A DNA stretch of 6,234 bases, taken from an uncultured Eubacteriales bacterium (lineage in GTDB: Bacteria; Bacillota; Clostridia; Oscillospirales; Oscillospiraceae). Positions 1-6,234 of the stretch are shown here, piece by piece. The stretch is from positions 1 to 6,234 of the forward strand of contig CAKTSK010000056.1 of the NCBI GenBank assembly GCA_934597725.1, given 5' to 3'. The position numbers and the translations under genes were made by a program. The first letter of the stretch is position 1. Each line of letters begins with the position of its first letter. The notes below the pieces were generated by a model, which was given only the letters and a program-made list of their open reading frames with translations, ran no database searches and was not told the origin of the DNA.

Positions 1-55
1 CCTCCCAACCCAAAACAGAGCGAGTGAGCAACGAGCGGCCCATCTCCCCCGGGGT

Positions 56-75
56 CCAGGGGCCGCGGCCCCTGG
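56..75. repeat. 20-bp perfect palindrome
   Basis: The left arm CCAGGGGCCG is followed directly by its exact reverse complement CGGCCCCTGG. As RNA it would form a 9-bp stem closed by a very tight turn. No T-tract follows on either strand, so a standard intrinsic terminator is not supported. It could be part of a repeat family or a factor-dependent end signal for a gene beyond the left edge. Confidence 0.75.
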
Positions 76-85
76 TGCTCTTTCC

Positions 86-109
86 CCCGCTTTCTTCAGA
101 GAAAGCGGG
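86..109. repeat. 10-bp stem-loop
   Basis: CCCGCTTTCT (86-95) pairs perfectly with AGAAAGCGGG (100-109) around the four-base loop TCAG. The flanks are C-rich and not T-rich on either strand. This makes it terminator-like in stem strength but without a U-tract. It sits just upstream of the multi-hairpin element and may belong to the same repetitive intergenic block. Confidence 0.75.
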
Positions 110-115
110 AACCCC

Positions 116-257
116 CCACGGGCAGTGGCCCCCACGGAGTGGGTAACTCCGAATCTCTTGCCTGTATGACAGGCACTACCTCACGCTGTTGGTAACGGCG
201 GCTCTTTCTGACCAACGTGGTCAGTCGTCGGCGGTCCCCACCCACCCGCTGGCAGGC
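116..257 (+). repeat. Multi-hairpin intergenic element, copy A
   Basis: Five successive short stem-loops can be read. H1 is CCAC/GTGG (116-128). H2 is CGGAGT/ACTCCG (135-151). H3 is TGCCTGT/ACAGGCA (159-175, loop ATG). H4 is CGCTGTT/AACGGCG (184-200, one G-T pair). H5 is CTGACCA/TGGTCAG (208-224, loop ACG). A degenerate sixth region ends in GGCAGGC (251-257). The same order of stems occurs on the opposite strand at 6098-6227. H1 and its flank are identical over 18 bases (116-133 against 6210-6227, inverted), while H2 to H5 differ by changes that keep the pairing. I do not recognise the family. It could be a REP- or MITE-like dispersed repeat or a structured RNA; its boundaries are those of the alignment only. 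Confidence 0.75.
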
Positions 258-303
258 GTTCTGTGGTCGGCGTCTAAGGTCGCCTCCTACGGCTGCGCCG
301 TTG

Positions 304-351
304 GCCGTTGGCAACGGCGTCTCTTGAGACCAACGCGGTTGGTCATCGGCG
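304..351 (+). repeat. Partial second copy of hairpins H4-H5
   Basis: Positions 307-351 repeat 188-233 with a few changes: GTTGGCAACGGCG against GTTGGTAACGGCG, then a CTCTT stretch and an ACCAACG dyad. It again folds as two stem-loops: GCCGTT/AACGGC (304-318, loop GGC) and GACCAAC/GTTGGTC (328-344, loop GCG). This looks like an internal duplication, offset by about 119 bases, of the end of copy A. Confidence 0.65.
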
Positions 352-412
352 CTTCTACCAGCGCGGTTGGTGGTCGGCGTTTTTACCAACACGGTTGGTC
401 CCAAATGCTTTC
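329..412 (+). repeat. 28-bp tandem repeat of 15-bp dyads (three units)
   Basis: Units begin at 329, 357 and 385, exactly 28 bases apart. Each opens with a dyad: ACCAACGCGGTTGGT, ACCAGCGCGGTTGGT, then ACCAACACGGTTGGT. A 13-base spacer follows; it is similar in the first two units (TCGGCG then a T/C-rich end) and diverged in the third. Related dyads occur at 208-224 in copy A and at 6121-6137 in copy B. The array ends 43 bases before the PrsW-family start codon, so it lies in that gene's leader or promoter region. It could be a hairpin chain in RNA or an array of protein-binding dyads. Confidence 0.75.
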
Positions 413-436
413 ACCGCCTGCCGGCGGTGCTGCGAA

Positions 437-442
437 AGGAGG
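437..442 (+). promoter_or_regulatory. Ribosome binding site of the PrsW-family gene
   Basis: AGGAGG within GAAAGGAGGGG lies 13 bases before the ATG at 456, a rather long but usable spacing. It is the only strong site in the region and argues against a longer protein starting near 189, whose extra part would be translated from the repeat block. Confidence 0.65.
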
Positions 443-455
443 GGATGGTTCCCCC

Positions 456-1139
456 ATGCATGTGATCCTTTTCCTGGTGGCTGCTGCGCTGCTGCCGCCC
501 CTGGTCCTGATGGGCGTGGTCTACCGCATGGACCGCCTGGAGCGGGAACCCCCCGCCCTGCTGGCCGGTCTGTTCCTGCGCGGCGTGCTGGCCATGTTCC
601 CCATTTTGATCCTGGAGCTGCTGGCCAGCCAGTTCGTGGACTTTTTCTACTGGCAGCCCCTGGTCTACCTCTTCCTGACCTACTTCGTCATCCCCGGCTT
701 TGTGGAGGAAGGGGTCAAGTTCCGGGTCCTGCGGCGGCGGACCTGGAACGAGCCCAACTTCAACTACCGCTTCGACGGCGTGGTCTATGCCGTCTTTGTC
801 TCCCTGGGCTTCGCCGCCGTGGAAAACGTCCTGTATGTGCTCACCTCGGGCTTTTCCACCGCCGTGCTCCGGGCCATCTTCTCCATCCCCGGCCACGCCA
901 TGTTCGGCGTGATCATGGGCCTGTCCTTCAGCCAGGCCAGCTGGGCCCAGCGCCACGGACAGAGAGAACAGGCCGCCGCCCAGCAAAAACGAGCCTGGCT
1001 GCTGCCCGCCCTCCTGCACGGGGCCTATGACTTCCTGCTGGTGGGCTTCGGCGGCCTCTTCTACGTCTACTTCTTCGGGCTGGTGCTCTATGTGGTCCGT
1101 CTGCTCCGCCGGGCCGCCCGGGAGGACAGCCCCCTCTGA
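456..1139 (+). CDS. PrsW-family intramembrane metalloprotease
   Basis: The product is a 227-residue polytopic membrane protein of the PrsW family (glutamic-type CAAX-protease-like membrane peptidases). In Bacillus subtilis, PrsW makes the first cut in the anti-sigma factor RsiW. Family motifs are in order: EEGVK at 84-88 in a membrane-proximal segment, FDGVVYA (106-112) running into GFAAVEN (118-124), GHAMFGVIMG (146-155) and HGAYDF (188-193). The acidic pair and the histidines are the expected catalytic or metal-site residues. Hydrophobic segments lie near 3-22, 35-57, 64-82, 108-128, 140-158 and 181-217. Length fits the family (about 220). The ATG at 456 is chosen because AGGAGG precedes it and the protein then begins directly with a membrane helix; the in-frame extension to 189 is repeat sequence. 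No anti-sigma or sigma gene lies nearby, so the substrate is unknown and the symbol is left empty. Confidence 0.88.
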   Translation: MHVILFLVAAALLPPLVLMGVVYRMDRLEREPPALLAGLFLRGVLAMFPILILELLASQFVDFFYWQPLVYLFLTYFVIPGFVEEGVKFRVLRRRTWNEPNFNYRFDGVVYAVFVSLGFAAVENVLYVLTSGFSTAVLRAIFSIPGHAMFGVIMGLSFSQASWAQRHGQREQAAAQQKRAWLLPALLHGAYDFLLVGFGGLFYVYFFGLVLYVVRLLRRAAREDSPL

Positions 1140-1178
1140 CCCATCCCGGCCCCGCCGGACACACCGAACCGCCGGAGA

Positions 1179-1197
1179 CGGCTGGCCCCGCCAGCCG
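1179..1197. terminator. Weak hairpin between the PrsW-family gene and gyrA
   Basis: CGGCTGG (1179-1185) pairs with CCAGCCG (1191-1197) around loop CCCCG, 40 bases after the preceding stop codon. There is no U-tract, so this is only a possible end signal or attenuator. In the 143-base gap I found no acceptable -35/-10 pair, so read-through into gyrA cannot be excluded. Confidence 0.3.
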
Positions 1198-1282
1198 CCC
1201 TTCGGATGCAACCCCAGAGTTTTGAAACCCGTGGGTCCCCACCCTGCGCGGACGCAAAACTGCCACTTTTGGGAGGATACTT

Positions 1283-3826
<2,544 letters not shown>

Positions 3827-4066
3827 ATGGACAAGGGAATGGAAAAGCTGTTTCGGGTGGCCGGCGCCATTGTGGCCATGTTCGGGGCGCTGATCATCTG
3901 GCGGGGCGTGACGAAAATGATCCCCATCACCGGCATCGTCCATGGGGGCCTGTTCACCCTGGGCGGGGTGATCTTCCTGCTGGCGGGCCTGGGCTTCCTG
4001 CTGGGGCCCTGGCTCAGCGCCCGGCGGAAGGCGGCCAAGGAGAAGAAGGAGCGCAGTGCCCTGTGA
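3827..4066 (+). CDS. Small two-helix membrane protein of unknown function
   Basis: This 79-residue protein is not one I recognise. It has a short charged N-terminus (MDKGMEK), a first hydrophobic segment at about 9-26, a short connecting stretch with proline (31-36), a glycine- and leucine-rich second hydrophobic segment at about 37-64, and a strongly basic tail (ARRKAAKEKKER, 65-76). The positive tail suggests that the C-terminus is cytoplasmic, and by hairpin topology the N-terminus too. Its ATG directly follows the gyrA TAA with no gap, and its TGA overlaps the rnhA GTG start by four bases. Coding is supported by this fit, by the ribosome binding site at 3812-3818 and by the coherent membrane pattern. 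No function can be given. The placement between two nucleic-acid enzymes is unexplained. Confidence 0.82.
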   Translation: MDKGMEKLFRVAGAIVAMFGALIIWRGVTKMIPITGIVHGGLFTLGGVIFLLAGLGFLLGPWLSARRKAAKEKKERSAL

Positions 4067-4503
4067 AGGAAGTGACCATCTATACCGACGGGGCCTGCTC
4101 CGGCAACCCCGGCCCGGGGGGCTGGGGAGCGGTGCTGCTGTACGGCGCCCACAAGAAGGAGATCTCCGGCGGGGAAGGGGCCACCACCAACAACCGCATG
4201 GAGCTGACGGCGGTCATCGCCGCCCTGTCTCTGCTCAAGGAGCCCTGTGTGGTGGAGCTGTACTCCGACTCCAAGTATGTCATCGACGCCCTGTCCAAGG
4301 GCTGGGCCAGAGGGTGGCAGAAGAAAGGGTGGGTCAAAAGCGACAAAAAGCCCGCCCTGAACCCCGACCTGTGGGAGCAGTTGCTGGCCCTGGTAGACCG
4401 GCACCAGCTCCATTACCACTGGGTAAAGGGCCATGCCTCCAACCCCTACAACAACCGCTGCGATGAGCTGGCGGTGGCCGAGAGCCGCAAATTCAAGTCG
4501 TGA
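4063..4503 (+). CDS. rnhA: Ribonuclease HI
   Basis: This 146-residue RNase HI of the E. coli type cuts the RNA strand of RNA-DNA hybrids, removing R-loops and primer remnants. The catalytic acidic residues are all visible: Asp9 in YTDGACSGNPGPGGWG, Glu47 in NNRMEL, Asp69 in YSDSKYV and Asp134 in NRCDELA. His124 lies in WVKGHASNP. The basic protrusion involved in hybrid binding is present (GWARGWQKKGW then KSDKKP, 80-97). Length is normal for a protein with no extra hybrid-binding domain. The start is GTG at 4063, whose last two bases belong to the upstream TGA. AAGGAG at 4046-4051, inside the upstream gene, is the likely ribosome binding site with an 11-base spacer. Coupled translation behind gyrA suggests coordinated control of supercoiling and R-loops, which is inference. 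Confidence 0.96.
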   Translation: MKEVTIYTDGACSGNPGPGGWGAVLLYGAHKKEISGGEGATTNNRMELTAVIAALSLLKEPCVVELYSDSKYVIDALSKGWARGWQKKGWVKSDKKPALNPDLWEQLLALVDRHQLHYHWVKGHASNPYNNRCDELAVAESRKFKS

Positions 4504-4506
4504 ACC

Positions 4507-4530
4507 CAAGCCCCCCGCCAGGGGGGCTTG
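4507..4530. terminator. Hairpin after rnhA, possibly bidirectional
   Basis: CAAGCCCCCC (4507-4516) pairs perfectly with GGGGGGCTTG (4521-4530) around loop GCCA, starting three bases after the rnhA stop. The stem is very stable but is followed only by TTCGCTG, without a real U-tract. It is probably the 3' end of the gyrA-rnhA transcript. Its symmetry means it could also stop gpr transcription arriving from the right. Confidence 0.6.
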
Positions 4531-4605
4531 TTCGCTGCTGGTCCGGGCAGGGGATCGGGGAGAGCCTCCCCGCCTGGTGGCCGGTCACAGAAAAATGGCG
4601 AAAAG

Positions 4606-4614
4606 TTATCCACA
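4606..4614 (+). promoter_or_regulatory. Perfect DnaA-box sequence TTATCCACA
   Basis: TTATCCACA matches the DnaA-box consensus TTATNCACA exactly. It lies in the convergent gap between rnhA and gpr. A one-mismatch copy, TTTTCCACA, sits 85 bases away at 4691-4699 inside the end of gpr. The intervening stretch (about 4590-4670) is AT-rich compared with its surroundings. It may be an outlying DnaA site; with only one perfect box I do not call an origin. Confidence 0.35.
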
Positions 4615-4629
4615 GGAATACCTGTTTTT
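4612..4629 (+). terminator. Small hairpin with T-run in the convergent gap
   Basis: ACAGG (4612-4616) pairs with CCTGT (4621-4625) around AATA and runs into TTTTT. The stem is only five base pairs, so at best this is a weak secondary stop for plus-strand transcripts passing the rnhA hairpin. It overlaps the DnaA-box sequence. Confidence 0.25.
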
Positions 4630-4677
4630 GAGGATGTTTTTCGCGATTTTTCTGCGGAAAAGACCCAAAACAGGGAC

Positions 4678-5556
4678 TTATGTGAGAAAGTTTTCCACAT
4701 CTTCCACGGAAAAGTCCACATGAACGGCGGCGCTGATCCCCCAGCCCACCACCTGGGCCAGGGTCTCCACCTCGCTGTCGATGCTCCGGGGCGTGACAAA
4801 CCAAGGCTCCTGCTGCCCCGCCAGCAGCGCCGGGTCCGGGGGCTGTCCGGCCTGCTCCAACAGGTCCAGGCAGAGGGTGCCCGCCTCCACCACCGTGGGG
4901 ACGCCCACCGCCAGGACCGGCACCCCCAGGGTGGCCCGGTCCAGGGCCATCCGGGCGTTGCCCACCCCCGAGCCGGGCACGATGCCCGTGTCGCAGAGCT
5001 GGATGGTCCGGCAGACCCGCTCCTGCCGCCGGGCCGCCAGGGCATCCACCGCCAGCACGCAGGCCGGACGGATCTCCGCCACCACGGCCCGCAGCAGTTC
5101 GCCGCTCTCCATGCCGGTGCTGCCCGTCACCCCCGCCGCCAGCGCGGCCACTGGCCGGAAGGGGAGCGGCAGATGCCGGGTCACCAGCAGATGCTCCGTG
5201 GCCCGGGGTCCCAGGGCGTCCGGCGTGACCCGGCGGTTGCCCAGCCCCACCACCAGCACCGGCCCCTGCCGGGGCAGGGCGGGCAGCAGCCCCAGAGCCG
5301 CCGCCACCGCCCTGGCATGTTGGCGGATTTCTTCCCGCTGCTGGGGCAGGGCGGGCAGGGTCAGGGTGAGATAGGTCCCCCGGGGCTTGCCCACCAGGGC
5401 CGCGCCCTCCTCGGTGAGGATCTCCACCCGGGTCAGGGGCAGGCCCTCCACTTCCTCCTCTCTGGCCCGGACTCCGGGCAGTTCGGTCAGGTGTTGGGCG
5501 GATTCCTCCGCCAGCTCCTTGGCTTCCACGGCCAGGTCGATTTTTCTGCCTTGCAT
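4678..5556 (-). CDS. gpr: Spore germination protease GPR
   Basis: GPR is the 292-residue endoprotease that degrades small acid-soluble spore proteins during germination. It is made in the forespore as a zymogen. Family signatures are clear: IDLAVEAKEL near the N-terminus (6-15), VEILTEEGA (44-52), VVGLGN followed by VTPDALGPRA (102-119), VTRHL (125-129), AVDALAAR (169-176), GSGVGN (195-200) and GVPTVVEA (218-225). The C-terminal VTPRSID and VVGWGISAA match the family end. Asp113 and Asp171 correspond to the two essential aspartates reported for Bacillus GPR, an atypical aspartic protease. The protein is shorter than Bacillus GPR (about 370), lacking an insert before the C-terminal block. The ATG at 5556 is chosen for its strong ribosome binding site; an in-frame extension to 5730 would run through the rpsT promoter. 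Only six residues precede DLAVEA, so the propeptide is very short or differently placed. Confidence 0.95.
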   Translation of the reverse strand: MQGRKIDLAVEAKELAEESAQHLTELPGVRAREEEVEGLPLTRVEILTEEGAALVGKPRGTYLTLTLPALPQQREEIRQHARAVAAALGLLPALPRQGPVLVVGLGNRRVTPDALGPRATEHLLVTRHLPLPFRPVAALAAGVTGSTGMESGELLRAVVAEIRPACVLAVDALAARRQERVCRTIQLCDTGIVPGSGVGNARMALDRATLGVPVLAVGVPTVVEAGTLCLDLLEQAGQPPDPALLAGQQEPWFVTPRSIDSEVETLAQVVGWGISAAVHVDFSVEDVENFLT

Positions 5557-5563
5557 CCTGTTT

Positions 5564-5570
5564 TCCTCCC
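5564..5570 (-). promoter_or_regulatory. Ribosome binding site of gpr
   Basis: On the minus strand, GGGAGGA lies seven bases before the ATG at 5556. It settles the start against upstream in-frame alternatives, none of which has a comparable site. Confidence 0.8.
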
Positions 5571-5673
5571 GTTCTCCGGCCACAAGATGTCGTGTCTGGG
5601 CCGGGGTGTTCCTACTATGGTTAGGCATTCCCGGGGGCGGGAAAGAAAATACAAAAAAATTTTGAAAAAAAGC

Positions 5674-5702
5674 TTGCAAAATTCCGTTCTGTATGCTAAA
5701 AT
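5674..5702 (+). promoter_or_regulatory. Sigma-A-type promoter of rpsT
   Basis: TTGCAA (5674-5679) as -35 and TAAAAT (5697-5702) as -10 are separated by exactly 17 bases, and TG two bases before the -10 makes it an extended -10. The upstream 5645-5670 is A/T-rich and could act as an UP-element. Transcription should begin near 5709, giving a leader of about 54 bases. This is the clearest vegetative promoter in the window and fits a highly expressed ribosomal gene. Confidence 0.82.
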
Positions 5703-5710
5703 ACATTCTC

Positions 5711-5727
5711 GCACAGAACTTTTGTGC
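5711..5727 (+). promoter_or_regulatory. Hairpin at the 5' end of the rpsT leader
   Basis: GCACAGA (5711-5717) pairs with TTTGTGC (5721-5727) around loop ACT, including one G-U pair. It would lie almost at the 5' end of the predicted rpsT mRNA and leaves the ribosome binding site free. It may protect the transcript or help in S20 autoregulation, which is inference. Confidence 0.5.
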
Positions 5728-5746
5728 CAAATTATGCGATAGAATC

Positions 5747-5754
5747 GGAGGAGG
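5747..5754 (+). promoter_or_regulatory. Ribosome binding site that fixes the rpsT TTG start
   Basis: GGAGGAGG lies eight bases before TTG at 5763, ideal spacing. An in-frame GTG at 5724 would place this site inside the coding region and add 13 residues absent from S20 proteins, so TTG is preferred. Confidence 0.88.
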
Positions 5755-5762
5755 TGTTTGGT

Positions 5763-6029
5763 TTGCCGAATATCAAGTCTGCAAAGAAGCGTGTTCTGGT
5801 CAATCAGACAAAGGCCGCAAGAAACAAGGCCGCAAAGTCCGCACTGAAGACTCAGCTGAAGTATTTTGACGCTGCCATCAACGAAGGCAACCGCAGCGAG
5901 GCCGATCAGCGATACAAGTCTGCTGTGAAAGCTGTGGACCAGGCCGCAGCCCGTGGTCTGATGCACAAGAACACCGCAGCCAACCGCAAGAGCAAGATGA
6001 CTCTGCGCCTGAACAAGCTGCCCCAGTAA
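5763..6029 (+). CDS. rpsT: 30S ribosomal protein S20
   Basis: This is the complete 88-residue S20, a primary 16S rRNA-binding protein that helps assemble the 30S body. It begins MPNIKSAKKRVLVNQ, as most S20 proteins do, and is very basic. It keeps the C-terminal block RGLMHKNTAANRKSKM (64-79), matching the family's usual KG-x-x-HKN-x-A pattern. Length is normal for the family. The start codon is TTG. E. coli rpsT also begins with UUG, and there the weak start is part of S20's feedback on its own translation; similar control here is inference. Codon choice (many AAG, CTG, TCT, GCT) differs from the more GC-rich neighbours and fits high expression. It has its own promoter and terminator, so it is monocistronic, and is divergent from gpr, a pairing I also recall from Bacillus. 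Confidence 0.97.
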   Translation: MPNIKSAKKRVLVNQTKAARNKAAKSALKTQLKYFDAAINEGNRSEADQRYKSAVKAVDQAAARGLMHKNTAANRKSKMTLRLNKLPQ

Positions 6030-6044
6030 GGGAACTTAAGTGCG

Positions 6045-6077
6045 AAAAACCGTCTGATTCTGTCAGACGGTTTTTTT
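6045..6077 (+). terminator. Intrinsic terminator of rpsT
   Basis: ACCGTCTGA (6049-6057) pairs perfectly with TCAGACGGT (6063-6071) around loop TTCTG. The stem extends into an A-run (6045-6048) facing Ts, and the T-tract runs 6071-6077. This is a textbook intrinsic terminator 15 bases after the rpsT stop. Confidence 0.95.
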
Positions 6078-6097
6078 GTCATTTCCGGGGGGAATTT

Positions 6098-6227
6098 GCC
6101 TGCCGCCGGGCAGGCGGGGGGACCAACGCCGTTGGTCGGACCGGTGCGCCGTTCTCAACGGCGGGGAATTGCCTACCATAGGCAACGGATGTGGGAGGCG
6201 CCGCCTCCGGGGGGCCACTGCCCGTGG
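6098..6227 (-). repeat. Multi-hairpin intergenic element, copy B (inverted)
   Basis: Read on the minus strand, this repeats copy A in the same order. H1 is at 6215-6227. H2 is GGAGGC/GCCTCC (6194-6208). H3 is TTGCCTA/TAGGCAA (6169-6185). H4 is CGCCGTT/AACGGCG (6147-6163). H5 is GACCAAC/GTTGGTC (6121-6137), and H6 is GCCTGCC/GGCAGGC (6098-6115). Positions 6210-6227 are the exact reverse complement of 116-133. Stems H2 to H4 differ from copy A yet remain fully paired, and in H4 the G-T pair of copy A is a normal pair here. The element may continue past the right edge. Nothing else is visible after the rpsT terminator. Confidence 0.75.
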
Positions 6228-6234
6228 CGGGGCC

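Larger units (their letters stand above)
1..115. other. Left-edge non-coding stretch with palindromes
   Basis: I see no gene here that I can support. The stretch is GC-rich and carries a CCCCGGGG palindrome (47-54), a 20-bp perfect palindrome (56-75) and a 10-bp stem-loop (86-109), listed separately. It may be the 3' flank of a gene lying off the left edge, but that gene is not visible. Confidence 0.6.

Noticed and set aside
329..412. CRISPR array
   Set aside because: The spacers are only 13 bases and similar to each other, the repeats are 15-base dyads, and no cas gene is visible.
189..455. In-frame N-terminal extension of the PrsW-family protein
   Set aside because: The extra 89 residues come from the hairpin repeats, have no membrane or family character, and the ribosome binding site at 437-442 supports ATG 456.
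1222..1227. TTGAAA as the -35 of a gyrA promoter
   Set aside because: The position 17 bases downstream is GC-rich (around GCGCGG) and shows no -10 element.
4590..4699. Chromosomal replication origin
   Set aside because: Only one perfect DnaA box and one near-match are present, and dnaA, dnaN or rpmH are not in the window.
5613..5619. CATAGTA on the minus strand as the -10 of a sigma-G promoter for gpr
   Set aside because: It resembles the sigma-G -10, and gpr should be forespore-expressed, but 14-18 bases upstream the sequence is GC-rich with nothing like the -35 pattern. Left as an unproven hint.
5557..5730. In-frame extension of gpr to 5730
   Set aside because: It would cross the rpsT promoter, has no ribosome binding site and adds 58 residues unlike any GPR N-terminus I know.

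Overview
The window looks like chromosome from a GC-rich, endospore-forming member of the Bacillota (Clostridia). The spore-specific germination protease GPR shows spore formation. Strong AGGAGG-type ribosome binding sites, GC-rich third codon positions and clean Bacillota-type signals around rpsT agree with this. An Oscillospiraceae-type gut anaerobe (Flavonifractor or Pseudoflavonifractor-like) is my best guess. That placement is inference from composition and gene content, not from a marker search.

Layout. Positions 1-455 hold no convincing gene. They contain a dense run of hairpins and palindromes: a 20-bp perfect palindrome, a 10-bp stem-loop, a multi-hairpin element (116-257), a partial second copy of its last two hairpins, and a 28-bp tandem array of 15-bp dyads (329-412). 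Next come a PrsW-family intramembrane protease (456-1139) and a tight plus-strand cluster: gyrA (1283-3826), a 79-residue two-helix membrane protein (3827-4066) and rnhA (4063-4503). The stop of gyrA directly abuts the next ATG, and the small gene overlaps rnhA by four bases, so translation is probably coupled. A 10-bp hairpin after rnhA may end transcription. The 174-bp convergent gap that follows is locally AT-rich and carries one perfect DnaA-box sequence. gpr (4678-5556) lies on the minus strand, divergent from rpsT (5763-6029). rpsT has a clear sigma-A promoter, a leader hairpin, a TTG start and a strong intrinsic terminator. The window ends in a second copy of the multi-hairpin element, inverted relative to the first (6098-6227).

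How the genes fit together. GyrA introduces negative supercoils and RNase HI removes the R-loops that negative supercoiling favours, so their joint operon makes functional sense. The small membrane protein between them has no recognised role. GPR and S20 share a divergent intergenic region but serve different programmes: forespore/germination and ribosome synthesis. The most unusual material is not coding. The two end elements keep the same ordered series of stem-loops while their stem sequences differ in a compensating way, which points to selection on structure.
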